The translations under genes were made by a program, and so were the position numbers. From NCBI RefSeq assembly GCF_000381965.1, contig NZ_KB908458.1:62001-126000 (forward strand): DNA of 64,000 nt. The letters are read 5' to 3'. The notes below the pieces were generated by a model. It had not been told where the DNA came from and searched no databases. It saw nothing but the letters and a program-made list of their open reading frames with translations. Of the stretch, positions 20,025-29,601 are shown one piece after another. Origin of the DNA: Oceanimonas smirnovii ATCC BAA-899. GTDB lineage: Bacteria > Pseudomonadota > Gammaproteobacteria > Enterobacterales > Aeromonadaceae. Every line of letters begins with the position of its first letter. Position 1 is the first letter of the stretch.

Positions 20025-20888
20025 ATGAACAAACCCGACCAACTTCATCGTTATCTGTTCGACCATTATCAGGTGCGCGGCGAGCTGGTGCAGCTGCAGC
20101 AAAGTTTTCAGCAGGTGCTTTCCGGCCAGGCCTATCCGGTGCCGGTGCAGCGGCTGCTGGGCGAGCTGCTGACCGCGACCAGCCTGCTGACCGCCACGCT
20201 CAAGTTTGAAGGCCATATCACAGTGCAGCTGCAGGGTGACGGCCCGGTCAGCCTGGCGGTAATTAACGGTAACCATCACCAGCAAATGCGCGGTGTGGCC
20301 CGCTGGCAGGGCACAGTGCCCGACAGTGAGCGGCTGGCCGATCTGGTGGGCACCGGCTATATCGCCATTACCATTACCCCGGAAAACGGCGAACGTTATC
20401 AGGGCATAGTCGAGCTGAACGAAAACTCACTGGCCGCCAGCCTGGAGAACTACTTTGCTCAGTCGGAGCAGCTGGCCACCCGCATCTGGCTGTTTACCGG
20501 CCTGCAGGGCGATCATCAGGCCGCTGCCGGCATGCTGCTGCAGTCGCTGCCCAGCGAAGCGGAAGGACAACAGCAGGATTTTGAACATCTGGAGGCACTG
20601 ACCGGCACGGTAAAGGCAGAAGAGCTGCTGCAGCTGGACGCACAGGAAGTACTGTACCGGCTCTATCATCAGGAGGCAGTGCGCGTATTTGATCCGCAGC
20701 CGGTCAGTTTTCAGTGCACCTGCTCAAAAGAAAAGTGCGAGCAGGCCCTGCTGCAGGTAGGCCAGCAGGAAGCCATGGAGCTGATTGAAGAAAAAGGCAA
20801 AATTGAAATGCACTGCGACTATTGCGGCCATCATTATCAGTTTGATGGCAGCGATGTGCAGACGCTGTTCAGCCAGACACTGCACTGA
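20025..20888 (+). CDS. hslO: Redox-regulated chaperone Hsp33
   Basis: Hsp33 is a cytosolic holdase activated when oxidation releases its zinc. The 287-residue protein has the N-terminal substrate-binding domain and a C-terminal redox switch with CTC near residue 228 and CDYC about 30 residues later, the four zinc cysteines. I take the ATG at 20025; the preceding TTG is in frame but unlikely. It forms a stress pair with hslR, closed by a strong terminator. Confidence 0.96.
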   Translation: MNKPDQLHRYLFDHYQVRGELVQLQQSFQQVLSGQAYPVPVQRLLGELLTATSLLTATLKFEGHITVQLQGDGPVSLAVINGNHHQQMRGVARWQGTVPDSERLADLVGTGYIAITITPENGERYQGIVELNENSLAASLENYFAQSEQLATRIWLFTGLQGDHQAAAGMLLQSLPSEAEGQQQDFEHLEALTGTVKAEELLQLDAQEVLYRLYHQEAVRVFDPQPVSFQCTCSKEKCEQALLQVGQQEAMELIEEKGKIEMHCDYCGHHYQFDGSDVQTLFSQTLH

Positions 20889-20910
20889 ACAAAATAGCAT
20901 CGAATTATTC

Positions 20911-20943
20911 GGGCCGGCCATTGCCGGCCCGTGTTTATTTTTT
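20911..20943 (+). terminator. Terminator after hslO
   Basis: GGGCCGGC-CATT-GCCGGCCC is followed by GTGTTTATTTTTT, 23 bases after hslO. Confidence 0.85.
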
Positions 20944-21074
20944 AACGTTTGCCTTACGCTCTCTGCTCAAGTTACGCTATTTACTCATTAATAAACAAAA
21001 TAATGGCACAGTAAATTAACATAAACTCAGCATAATAAACTTAAATTTCACTTACATCCTCTTAATTCGTGTCG

Positions 21075-21112
21075 CAAAATTATAAATTTTGAACCAGATC
21101 CCCTATTTGACA
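21075..21112 (+). promoter_or_regulatory. pckA upstream palindrome and possible -35 box
   Basis: The 20944-21191 gap is AT-rich. It holds a perfect inverted repeat CAAAATT-ATA-AATTTTG (21075-21091) and, 15 bases on, a consensus TTGACA (21107-21112). No good -10 box sits at the correct distance (TCGCAT at 17 bases), which would fit an activator-dependent promoter. No clear CRP site was found. Confidence 0.35.
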
Positions 21113-21191
21113 CTGAATTCTTGATAAACTCGCATTTCAAAAAATTCAAAATAACCAAGTAACCCCTCTGTACCAAATCCAGGAGTGAACA

Positions 21192-22805
21192 ATGACGCCC
21201 AAGGCGCAACAACTCGGCTTATCCCGCTACGGTATCAATGACGTTACCGATGTACTGTATAACCCTTCCTACGAGCAACTGTTTGCAGAAGAAACCCGTG
21301 CCGACCTGGAAGGCTATGAAAAAGGCGTGGAAACCAGCCTGGGTGCCGTGGCCGTAGATACCGGCATTTTTACCGGTCGCTCTCCCAAGGACAAATACAT
21401 TGTTCGCGACGACGTCACCCGTGACACCGTATGGTGGGCTGATCAGGGCAAGAACGACAACAAACCCATGACGCAGGAAACCTGGGAGCAGCTCAAGGGG
21501 CTGGTGACTACTCAGCTGTCCGGCAAGCGCCTGTTTGTTGTTGATACTTTCTGTGGTGCCAACGCCGATACCCGCCTGGCCGTGCGTTTTATTACTGAAG
21601 TGGCCTGGCAGGCGCACTTTGTAAAAAACATGTTCATTCGCCCGAGTGACGCCGAGCTGGAAAACTTCGAGCCTGACTTTGTGGTCATGAACGGTGCCAA
21701 ATGCACTAACCCCAACTGGAAAGAGCAGGGTCTTAACAGCGAGAACTTTGTTGCCTTTAACCTGACCGAACGCGTGCAGCTGATTGGCGGCACCTGGTAC
21801 GGCGGCGAAATGAAAAAAGGCATGTTCTCCATGATGAACTACCTGCTGCCGCTGAAAGGCATTGCCTCCATGCACTGCTCTGCCAACGTGGGCAAAGACG
21901 GCGATGTGGCCATCTTCTTTGGTCTGTCCGGCACCGGTAAAACCACCCTGTCTACCGATCCCAACCGTCAGCTGATTGGCGACGATGAGCACGGCTGGGA
22001 CGACGACGGTGTGTTCAACTTTGAAGGTGGCTGCTATGCCAAGACCATCAAGCTGAGCAAGGAAAACGAGCCGGAAATCTACGCCGCCATTCGCCGCGAT
22101 GCGCTGCTGGAAAACGTGACTGTCCGTGAAGACGGCACCGTTGACTTTGACGATGGTTCCAAGACCGAAAACACTCGTGTCTCTTATCCCATTTACCACA
22201 TCGACAATATCGTCAAGCCGGTATCCAAGGCGGGTCATGCCAAGAAAGTGATTTTCCTGACTGCCGACGCCTTTGGCGTACTGCCGCCGGTAGCCAAGCT
22301 GACCCGCAGCCAGGCTCAGTACCACTTCCTGTCGGGTTTCACCGCCAAACTGGCCGGTACCGAGCGTGGCATTACCGAGCCGACTCCTACTTTCTCCAGC
22401 TGTTTTGGTGCTGCCTTCCTGAGCCTGCATCCCACTCAGTATGCTGAAGTACTGGCCAAGCGTATGGACGCTGTCGGTGCTGAAGCCTATCTGGTGAATA
22501 CCGGCTGGAACGGCACCGGCAAGCGGATTTCCATCAAGGCCACCCGCGCCATCATCAATGCCATTCTCGACGGCTCCATTGAAAACAGCGAGTTTGTTGA
22601 GCTGCCCTACTTCAATGTGGCTATTCCCACCAGCCTGGCCGGCGTGGAAGACGTGTCTATTCTGGATCCGCGCAACACCTATGCCGACCCGGCCGAATGG
22701 GACGCCAAGGCACAGGATCTGGCTCAGCGCTTTGTGAACAACTTCGAGAAGTTCACCGACACCGACGAAGGCAAAGCCCTGGTGGCCGCCGGCCCGCAGC
22801 TGTAA
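21192..22805 (+). CDS. pckA: Phosphoenolpyruvate carboxykinase (ATP)
   Basis: This enzyme converts oxaloacetate and ATP to phosphoenolpyruvate, the entry to gluconeogenesis. The 537-residue protein matches the family length. The P-loop [12 protein letters not shown] is at about residues 243-254, with the metal-binding region [18 protein letters not shown] near 207-224 and [17 protein letters not shown] shortly after the P-loop. AGGAGTGAACA precedes the start. It is downstream of hslRO but separated by a terminator and about 250 bases of AT-rich DNA, so it has its own promoter. Confidence 0.98.
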   Translation: MTPKAQQLGLSRYGINDVTDVLYNPSYEQLFAEETRADLEGYEKGVETSLGAVAVDTGIFTGRSPKDKYIVRDDVTRDTVWWADQGKNDNKPMTQETWEQLKGLVTTQLSGKRLFVVDTFCGANADTRLAVRFITEVAWQAHFVKNMFIRPSDAELENFEPDFVVMNGAKCTNPNWKEQGLNSENFVAFNLTERVQLIGGTWYGGEMKKGMFSMMNYLLPLKGIASMHCSANVGKDGDVAIFFGLSGTGKTTLSTDPNRQLIGDDEHGWDDDGVFNFEGGCYAKTIKLSKENEPEIYAAIRRDALLENVTVREDGTVDFDDGSKTENTRVSYPIYHIDNIVKPVSKAGHAKKVIFLTADAFGVLPPVAKLTRSQAQYHFLSGFTAKLAGTERGITEPTPTFSSCFGAAFLSLHPTQYAEVLAKRMDAVGAEAYLVNTGWNGTGKRISIKATRAIINAILDGSIENSEFVELPYFNVAIPTSLAGVEDVSILDPRNTYADPAEWDAKAQDLAQRFVNNFEKFTDTDEGKALVAAGPQL

Positions 22806-22837
22806 ACCTGCGGCCACACAAGTAAGATAATAATGAG

Positions 22838-22862
22838 ACCCCGGCACTTGCCGGGGTTTTTT
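22838..22862 (+). terminator. Terminator after pckA
   Basis: ACCCCGGCA-CTT-GCCGGGGT is followed by TTTTTT, ending within 2 bases of the convergent signalling gene. Confidence 0.88.
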
Positions 22863-22863
22863 A

Positions 22864-25353
22864 TTACTGCAACGGCCTGTGCTGATTCCACTCCGCCAGC
22901 CATTCATCAATGGCTCCGGCCGGCATAGGATGAGAAATACCATAGCCCTGCACATAGTGGCAGCCCAGCTGCTGCAGCCGGGTGCCCAGCTCTGGGGCTT
23001 CCATCCCCTCGGCCACCACCAGCATTTGCAGTGCAGCAGCAAGCTGCACCACCCCTTCTACCATGCTGACATCGGTGGGATTGGTTAATAAGTCAGTAAT
23101 AAAGCGTCTGTCTATCTTGATCACATCTACTGGTAAACGATTCAGGCTGACCAGTGACGCATGCTCGGCACCAAAATTATCAAGAGAAATCGTCAGCCCC
23201 AAACGCCGGCAATGGTTCAGCACCGCAGACAGCGCCGGCAGATCATTGCGCACCGCCCCCTCCTGAAACTCAAGCTCAAGTCGCTGCGGCGGCACAGCGG
23301 CATACAGGTTCAGCAGGTGCTCCAGATTGCTGCAGAAATCCGGATGCAGCAGCTGTCCGGCACTGGCATTAAAGCTGGCCTGATAATCGCGGCCGGCCTG
23401 CTGCCATAATGTCATTTGCTCTAACAAGTGACGGATCACCCACTGGCCCAGTTCAAACTCCAGATCACTATCAAGCACGGCCGGTAAAAACTCTGCCGGT
23501 GTCAGCAGCCCTCGCGCAGGATGCTGCCAGCGCAGCAGCGCTTCAAGCCCGGTCATGGTGCGGCTGAACAAATCGATTTTAGGCTGGTAGTGCAGCAAAA
23601 ATTCATTATTTCTGAGCGCATGCAGCAACTCGGCATAAAGCCGGTGCCGTTGTTGATCTTCAAGGTGCAGCATTGGCTCAAAAAACACATAACGCCCCTT
23701 ACCCTGCTTTTTTGCCTCATACATGGCCTTATCAGCATGGCCGAGCAAGTGTTCACTGTGACTGGCGTCTTCAGGATAAACCGCAATGCCAATGCTGGCA
23801 GACACCCGTACCTGATGGCCATGCAGATGAAAAGGTTCATTAACGGCGGATAACATTCGCTCAAGAATATCCGTACATTCCAGCGCATGGTGCAGGCCGG
23901 TGATCATCAGCGCAAATTCGTCTCCGCCAAGCCTGGCCACCGCATCACAGCTTCGCACCAGCAAGGTCATTCGCTCAGCCACTTCTACCAGTAACCTGTC
24001 GCCGGCAGCGTGACCCAGGGTGTCGTTTATCTGTTTGAATCCATCCAGATCCAGATAACACACGGCTACCATGGTGCTGTTACGCTGGGCCGCGGCCATG
24101 GCACGCTCAAGTAACTCACTGAACAACTGCCGGTTGGGAATGCGGGTCAACGAGTCGTAAAGCGCCTGCTGCCTCAGCTCCGCCTCATGCTGCTTGATAT
24201 GACTGATATCAGTAAGCAAAAACACATGGTTTTGCACCACATCCTGTGCATCTTTAATCACAGACTTGGACAGTAACAGGTTGCGCTCGGTACCATCGCG
24301 ATGACAAATCACACACTCGCCCTGCCAGTGAGCCGGATCCTGGGTGTTCCCGGGCGGGGCCGGCCTTTCTTCACACTGATGTTCGAACAGGGTTGAGACC
24401 CGGCCGGTGACCTGCTCCGCTGTATAACCGGTAATACGGGTAAAGGAAGGATTGACTTTAATTACCCGGTTATCGGCATCCGTCAGCATAATGCCATCGT
24501 AACTGGCTTCAAAAACACTGGCTGCCAGTTGCTGTTGTACTTCAAAAGCGCGCTGCTCGGTAATGTCGTGACCCACAGCTATCATGTCACCGTTGGGCAG
24601 CATAATGTTGGCCCAGAGTGTTGTCAGCCGCTGTCCCTGCCGGTTCAACGGATGCCATTCTCTGAACTCTGAGCCATGCACTTCCCTGAAGGTATGCCAC
24701 AGCTGCTGCTGTTCTTTAGGATCAGGATAAAACAGACTAATGGGATCAGGGTGCTGCTCAAGCTCAGCAAAGCTCCAGCCAAAGACCCGTTCACACTCCT
24801 GATTCCACAAAATACAGCAGCCCTGAGTATTAAAGCCGTTGATCAAAATGGGCGCGTGCAGAAACAGCACTTTCAGCCGGTTAAGCAAACGTCCGGATGT
24901 CAGGTTCAGATCATGTTGTCTGATATCCAGTTCCTGCTCCCGCCATAGCAGAGCACCATGCTCAGCCAGCAGGGCAAGCTGGTTTCGTGCCTGTGTATTC
25001 AGCTCCGGCACCGGCTTATCAAACTCCAGCAGCAAGAGCCCGCACACCTGCTTGCGACTCAGAGGCACTGCCGAGTAAAGTCTGGTGATACTCTCGGGCA
25101 GCTGACTTGCACTCAGCGGGGTATAAAAAACCCCTTGTTGCCAGACTGCAAGGTAATGCTGATCCTGCCAGCCTCTGAAGCCATCACCCATCACATCCGC
25201 AACTGCACTTCCGCCGTGCAGAAAAAAGACAAAGCAGGCCCGGCTGGCCCCCGCACTGTCAGCCGCACTTTTACACAAGTGAAGCCAGATATCAGTGTTG
25301 TGCGCATCGGCTGCCTTGCCGAAGATAGCTTCCTTTTTATTCTGCGCTCGCAT
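22864..25353 (-). CDS. GAF/PAS/GGDEF/EAL cyclic-di-GMP signalling protein
   Basis: An 829-residue soluble sensor without membrane segments. Apparent order: a GAF-like region (about 10-145), PAS (160-270), PAS (275-395), GGDEF (400-565) and EAL (575-829). The cyclase site is intact (RLGGDEFALMI) with an inhibitory I-site RSCD five residues before it. The phosphodiesterase domain keeps EALLRW, the asparagine of FNASAGQ, LEFQE, VIKID and VVAEGME, but the metal-binding DD pair reads DN (SLDNFGAEHASL) and loop 6 is degenerate. Diguanylate cyclase activity is therefore likely and hydrolysis doubtful. It is convergent with pckA. Confidence 0.88.
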   Translation of the reverse strand: MRAQNKKEAIFGKAADAHNTDIWLHLCKSAADSAGASRACFVFFLHGGSAVADVMGDGFRGWQDQHYLAVWQQGVFYTPLSASQLPESITRLYSAVPLSRKQVCGLLLLEFDKPVPELNTQARNQLALLAEHGALLWREQELDIRQHDLNLTSGRLLNRLKVLFLHAPILINGFNTQGCCILWNQECERVFGWSFAELEQHPDPISLFYPDPKEQQQLWHTFREVHGSEFREWHPLNRQGQRLTTLWANIMLPNGDMIAVGHDITEQRAFEVQQQLAASVFEASYDGIMLTDADNRVIKVNPSFTRITGYTAEQVTGRVSTLFEHQCEERPAPPGNTQDPAHWQGECVICHRDGTERNLLLSKSVIKDAQDVVQNHVFLLTDISHIKQHEAELRQQALYDSLTRIPNRQLFSELLERAMAAAQRNSTMVAVCYLDLDGFKQINDTLGHAAGDRLLVEVAERMTLLVRSCDAVARLGGDEFALMITGLHHALECTDILERMLSAVNEPFHLHGHQVRVSASIGIAVYPEDASHSEHLLGHADKAMYEAKKQGKGRYVFFEPMLHLEDQQRHRLYAELLHALRNNEFLLHYQPKIDLFSRTMTGLEALLRWQHPARGLLTPAEFLPAVLDSDLEFELGQWVIRHLLEQMTLWQQAGRDYQASFNASAGQLLHPDFCSNLEHLLNLYAAVPPQRLELEFQEGAVRNDLPALSAVLNHCRRLGLTISLDNFGAEHASLVSLNRLPVDVIKIDRRFITDLLTNPTDVSMVEGVVQLAAALQMLVVAEGMEAPELGTRLQQLGCHYVQGYGISHPMPAGAIDEWLAEWNQHRPLQ

Positions 25354-25411
25354 GTAATGGCTGTCCTGATCGTTTTCGGCATTAGCTAACGTTCAAGCAT
25401 AGAGCATGTGC

Positions 25412-26314
25412 TCAGAATACGCGCGACTCAGGCCGCTGCCACAGCTCAGCAGCCACCTCAAAAAACCCTTTGGCGAGCAGGCTGGCCCGGCCATCACTGC
25501 CCATCACCAATGCGCCAAGCCGCGACATGGCAGGCAGCGCGAGAGGCCGGCATTGCACCCCGGGCAGCTCACTGAACAGCACGCTGCCCGCTGGCACCAA
25601 AGCGCAGCCCAGCCCTGCATGCACCCAGCGCATCAGCCGGTATACAGAATTGGAGGTCAGCACCGGCTGCAGCGGCACCCCTGCCTGCCCGAACCGGGTA
25701 TCCAGATAATGGCGAAAGTACATACCGGTTTTGGGCAAGCACAACGGCAGCCCTGTCAGACTGCGGGGCGTGAGCTGGCTCGGCAGCCGTTCACCCCAGC
25801 CCGCGCCATAAGCCAGCACCACACCCTGCTCGGGCAGAGCCAGGCTACGAAAACGGCTCAGCACCTCGGGCTCAAAGAAACCACCGCCAATATCCAGGGT
25901 ATTTTGCTCCAGACCGGCCAGTATGTCGTCGGCGGTCATATCATTCATTTCAAAGCTGACACCCTCATGCTGCTGCCGCATTCGCGCCAGCACCGGGCTC
26001 AAGTCCATGCAGCTCAGCGGCACCAGCCCCAGACGCACCGTGCCCGTAAGCCGCCCCTTCATGGCGTCAACTTCCAGCCGCAGGTTCTGATACTGACCCA
26101 ATAACACGCGCGCCCGGGCCAGTACCATCTCCCCTTCGGGCGTAAAACCTTCAAACTGTTTGCCACGGCGCACCAGTGCCACACCCAGATCCTGCTCCAG
26201 CTGGCGCAACCGCATCGACAGGGTTGGCTGAGTGACACAGCAGGCCTGAGCGGCCCGGCCAAAGTGCCGGTGCTCCGCCAGCGCACATAAATAATGCAAT
26301 TGTTTAATGTCCAT
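25412..26314 (-). CDS. LysR-family transcriptional regulator
   Basis: A 300-residue regulator with the N-terminal winged helix-turn-helix (MDIKQLHYLCALAEHRHFGR, then AAQACCVTQPTLSMRLRQLE) and a C-terminal effector-binding domain from about residue 90. Two cysteines lie within the recognition-helix region, which is unusual but not diagnostic. It is divergent from the FdhF/YdeP-type oxidoreductase gene, 142 bases apart, so that gene is the obvious target; E. coli OxyR-like redox sensing cannot be claimed. The inducer is unknown. Confidence 0.9.
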   Translation of the reverse strand: MDIKQLHYLCALAEHRHFGRAAQACCVTQPTLSMRLRQLEQDLGVALVRRGKQFEGFTPEGEMVLARARVLLGQYQNLRLEVDAMKGRLTGTVRLGLVPLSCMDLSPVLARMRQQHEGVSFEMNDMTADDILAGLEQNTLDIGGGFFEPEVLSRFRSLALPEQGVVLAYGAGWGERLPSQLTPRSLTGLPLCLPKTGMYFRHYLDTRFGQAGVPLQPVLTSNSVYRLMRWVHAGLGCALVPAGSVLFSELPGVQCRPLALPAMSRLGALVMGSDGRASLLAKGFFEVAAELWQRPESRVF

Positions 26315-26342
26315 CAGACCGCGCCTTTCATCACAATTTAAA

Positions 26343-26397
26343 ATTGAAAAGTCTATCTGTAATCAATTTTTTCTATTGCAGTATCAAGCCTTTCAAT
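26343..26397. promoter_or_regulatory. Candidate LysR-regulator binding region
   Basis: The AT-rich divergent region between the LysR gene and the oxidoreductase contains ATTGAAA (26343-26349) and its inverted copy TTTCAAT (26391-26397), 41 bases apart. Such spacing fits the two sites often bound by LysR tetramers, but no single T-N11-A box stands out. Confidence 0.35.
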
Positions 26398-26456
26398 TAG
26401 AAAGACAAAAGCCCGCTCCCTACACTGAGAACATATTCGTTATTCGGACAGCCGTG

Positions 26457-28748
26457 ATGAGTAAAAAGATCAAACCTTATCAGGGAGCAGCCGGTGGCTG
26501 GGGTGCCCTGGCTTCCACTACCCGCTTTGTACTGGGCAGTAAAAAGCCCGCTGCCAACATTCGCAACCTGCTGCGGGCTAATCAGGTGAAGGGCTTTGAC
26601 TGCCCGGGCTGCGCCTGGGGGGATGAGCAGGGCAAGCATTTTTCCTTTTGTGAAAACGGGGCCAAGGCCATCAGCTGGGAGGCCACCCGCCACCAAGTCA
26701 CGCCGGCATTTTTTCGGCAGCACCCGGTAAGCCAGTTGCGCCAGCAAAGTGACTATTTTCTGGAGTATCAGGGCCGCATTGAGCAGCCCATGTATCTGAA
26801 CCGGGAAACCGACCACTATGAACCCATTTCCTGGCACGACGCCTTTGCCCTGATCAGCCAACACCTGAACCGGCTGGAACACCCGGATCAGCTGGAGCTG
26901 TACACTTCCGGCCGCGCCAGCAACGAAGCCGCCTATCTCTATCAGCTGTTTGGCCGCAGTGTTGGCACCAATAACTTTCCCGACTGCTCCAACCTGTGCC
27001 ACGAAGCCAGCGGTGTGGCGCTGAGCCGCGCCATTGGCGTGGGCAAGGGCACTGTCACCCTGCAGGACTTTGACCGGGCCGATGCCATTTTTGTGTTTGG
27101 TCAGAATCCGGGCACCAATCATCCGCGCATGCTGCACAGCCTGCGCAATGCGTCCCGCCGGGGAGCCGCCATTGTCAGTGTGAACAACCTGAAAGAACGG
27201 GGTCTGGAGCGCTTTGCCGATCCGCAAAGCCCGGCAGAAATGCTCACCACTAAAGATTCGACCATCTCCAGCCTGTATCTGTGCCCGCGTCTGGGCGGCG
27301 ACATGGCACTGGTGCGGGGCATGGTGAAGCTGTTGCTGGAGTGGGATGCCGAGGCGACAAGGCGTAATGAGCCCGGCCTGCTGGATCGGGCATTTATTGC
27401 CGAGCACACGCAAGGCCTGGAAGACTACATCGCCATCGTGGCCGCCACCCCCTGGCAACAAATAGAGCAGCAATCGGGGCTGAGTCGAAATGAGATAGAG
27501 CAGGCAGCCAAAGTGTACGCCAGCGCCGGGCGGGTGATCTGCACCTGGGCCATGGGCATTACTCAGCACAAGCACTCGGTGGCCACTATTCGCGAAATCA
27601 CCAATCTGCAGCTGCTGCGGGGCCAGCTTGGCAAACCCGGTGCCGGCCTGTGTCCGGTGCGTGGCCACAGCAATGTGCAGGGCAACCGCACCGTGGGCAT
27701 TAATGAACAGCCTGCCAGTGAGTTTATTGACAGGCTTGAAGCCCACTTCAAGACGCCCATGCCCCGCCAGCCCGGCCATAATGCCGTGGCCGCCATTCAG
27801 GCCATGCTGGACGGTAAATCAAAAGTGTTTATTGCTCTGGGCGGTAATATTGCCGCCGCTGCGCCCGACACTCATGTGACCGCCGAGGCGCTGGCCAATT
27901 GTGATCTTACCGTGCAGATCAGCACCAAGCTCAACCGCAGTCATTTAATGGCGGGCCGTGAGGCGCTGATTTTACCCTGCCTGGGCCGCACCGAGGCGGA
28001 TGTGCAGGCCGGAGGGCCGCAGTTTATTACCGTGGAAGACTCCTTCAGTATGGTGCATGCCTCACAGGGGGTGGGCAAACCCAACAGCCCGCACCAGCGC
28101 TCGGAAACCGCCATTATCGCCGGCATGGCTCAGGCAACCCTTGGCGATAAGCCGGTTAACTGGCTGGACCTGGCCGACGACTATAACCGCATTCGCGAGC
28201 ATATTGCCGCTACTCTTCCCGGCTTTGAGAATGTTAATGAACGGCTGCAGCAGCCCGGCGGCTTTTATCTGGGCAACAGCGCCGCCGACTACCACTGGCA
28301 AACTGCCAGCGGCAAGGCCAACTTCTCGGCAGAGGCGCTGCCCGAGCAGCTGCTGCCCGCCAGCGCTGAGGGCGAGCCGGTATCTGTGCTGCAGACCCTG
28401 CGCTCCCACGATCAGTACAACACCACCATCTATGGCATGAATGACCGCTATCGTGGCGTGTATGGCCAGCGCATGGTGCTGTTTATGCACACGGACGAAA
28501 TGCGCCGGCGTGGCCTGCACGAAGGGGATGAGGTGGAAATCATCTCCCTCTGGCACGACGGGGCCGAGCGCAGAGTGGGCGGCTTTAAAGTGGTGGCCTA
28601 TGATATTCCCGATGGCAACGTCGCTGCCTATTATCCGGAGACCAACCCTTTGGTGCCCCTGCACAGCACCGGTGACGACAGCCACACTCCCACTTCTAAG
28701 TCCATCGCAGTATTGATCCGTCGCCAGACCAGCCAGCGAATTGTCTGA
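26457..28748 (+). CDS. FdhF/YdeP-family molybdopterin oxidoreductase
   Basis: A 763-residue protein of the formate dehydrogenase alpha-like molybdopterin family, co-linear with E. coli YdeP. It starts MSKKIKPYQGAAGGWGAL and has the family's CPGCAW motif near residue 46, SGRASNEAAYLYQLFGR, then NFPDCSNLCHEASG near residues 179-192, GQNPGTNHPRM, and a C-terminal molybdopterin dinucleotide-binding domain (LRSHDQYNTTIYGMNDRYRG). There is no Tat signal, so it is cytosolic. The physiological substrate of this family is unsettled; YdeP is linked to acid resistance. The ATG at 26457 is used because homology begins there. Confidence 0.88.
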   Translation: MSKKIKPYQGAAGGWGALASTTRFVLGSKKPAANIRNLLRANQVKGFDCPGCAWGDEQGKHFSFCENGAKAISWEATRHQVTPAFFRQHPVSQLRQQSDYFLEYQGRIEQPMYLNRETDHYEPISWHDAFALISQHLNRLEHPDQLELYTSGRASNEAAYLYQLFGRSVGTNNFPDCSNLCHEASGVALSRAIGVGKGTVTLQDFDRADAIFVFGQNPGTNHPRMLHSLRNASRRGAAIVSVNNLKERGLERFADPQSPAEMLTTKDSTISSLYLCPRLGGDMALVRGMVKLLLEWDAEATRRNEPGLLDRAFIAEHTQGLEDYIAIVAATPWQQIEQQSGLSRNEIEQAAKVYASAGRVICTWAMGITQHKHSVATIREITNLQLLRGQLGKPGAGLCPVRGHSNVQGNRTVGINEQPASEFIDRLEAHFKTPMPRQPGHNAVAAIQAMLDGKSKVFIALGGNIAAAAPDTHVTAEALANCDLTVQISTKLNRSHLMAGREALILPCLGRTEADVQAGGPQFITVEDSFSMVHASQGVGKPNSPHQRSETAIIAGMAQATLGDKPVNWLDLADDYNRIREHIAATLPGFENVNERLQQPGGFYLGNSAADYHWQTASGKANFSAEALPEQLLPASAEGEPVSVLQTLRSHDQYNTTIYGMNDRYRGVYGQRMVLFMHTDEMRRRGLHEGDEVEIISLWHDGAERRVGGFKVVAYDIPDGNVAAYYPETNPLVPLHSTGDDSHTPTSKSIAVLIRRQTSQRIV

Positions 28749-28762
28749 GCACAAGAAACACC

Positions 28763-28790
28763 AAAGCCAGCCCCGAGTGGCTGGCTTTTT
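28763..28790 (+). terminator. Terminator after the YdeP-like gene
   Basis: AAGCCAGCC-CCGAGT-GGCTGGCTT is followed by TTT, 15 bases after the stop codon. Confidence 0.85.
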
Positions 28791-29053
28791 GTGCCCTTTA
28801 CGAACTTGTGGTTCGTTTCTCTGCGCTGTTGCCCTTCTGTTTAAAGTGCCGCGCTTGTGGTGCGCCCCGAACTGATAATCCGGCTTGCGACAGGGTCCGG
28901 TGATGCCGGCCTGCTGTTCCCGTTAAGGTGTAAACATAGTAACCCCAAGCCGTGAGTGAGTGGTTGCGAAGTCACCCTTTAAAATCATCCTTTTCGCAAT
29001 CATTCACCCCATATACACTATTAATTGAATAGTTGTTGTTATGGAGTGTGAAT
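28791..29053. other. Intergenic region before the Lrp-type gene
   Basis: No coding sequence is evident. Two small hairpins with a shared loop are present: CGAAC-TTGTG-GTTCG (28801-28815) and GCGC-TTGTGGT-GCGC (about 28851-28865). The last 100 bases are AT-rich (ATACACTATTAATTGAATAG) and probably contain the promoter of the regulator gene. Confidence 0.4.
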
Positions 29054-29539
29054 GTGAGCAAACTGATACAACTGGATCGCACCGACAGGCGCATTCTCGA
29101 CCTGATGCAACGCCATGGTCGCATCAGCAATCTGGAGCTGGCCGAGCGGGTTGGATTATCGCCTTCGCCCTGCTCACGCCGGGTAAAGGCGCTGGAAGAC
29201 GCTGGCCTGATTGCCGATCATGTCACCCTGCTCAACGCCGCCAAACTGGGGCTGACCCTGCAGGCCTATATTCATATCTCCCTCGACCGGCACACGCCGG
29301 AGCGTTTTGAGGCCTTTGATGCGGCCGTGCTGGGCTTTCCTGAAGTGCTGGAATGTGACCTGATCACCGGTACAGAAGCCGACTATCAGCTCAAGGTAAT
29401 AGTGCGCGATATGGAGCATTATCAGCAGTTTTTGCTGGGCAAGCTGACCCGGCTGGAAGGAGTGACCGGCGTACGCTCCAGCTTTGTGCTCAGGCGCATC
29501 AAGCACGATACAGCGCTGCCGCTGGATCATCTGGCTTGA
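29054..29539 (+). CDS. Lrp/AsnC-family transcriptional regulator
   Basis: A 161-residue feast/famine regulator: N-terminal helix-turn-helix (LDRTDRRILDLMQRHGRISN, then LAERVGLSPSPCSRRVKALE) and a C-terminal RAM ligand-binding domain with ECDLITGTEADYQLKV at about residues 107-122. I chose the GTG at 29054 because GGAG lies 7 bases upstream and the family begins just before LDRTD. It is convergent with kbl-tdh. Lrp regulates tdh in E. coli, but this protein is not Lrp itself by sequence, and a role in amino-acid catabolism is only suggested. Confidence 0.9.
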   Translation: MSKLIQLDRTDRRILDLMQRHGRISNLELAERVGLSPSPCSRRVKALEDAGLIADHVTLLNAAKLGLTLQAYIHISLDRHTPERFEAFDAAVLGFPEVLECDLITGTEADYQLKVIVRDMEHYQQFLLGKLTRLEGVTGVRSSFVLRRIKHDTALPLDHLA

Positions 29540-29601
29540 AGTCGGGGACTAGGGAATGGTGTAAAACAATTGCAGGCAACGAGTATGCATACAAAGAGGT
29601 T

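Noticed and set aside
21219-23042. A 607-codon minus-strand frame opposite pckA
   Set aside because: Antisense shadow of pckA crossing a terminator, with no domain content.
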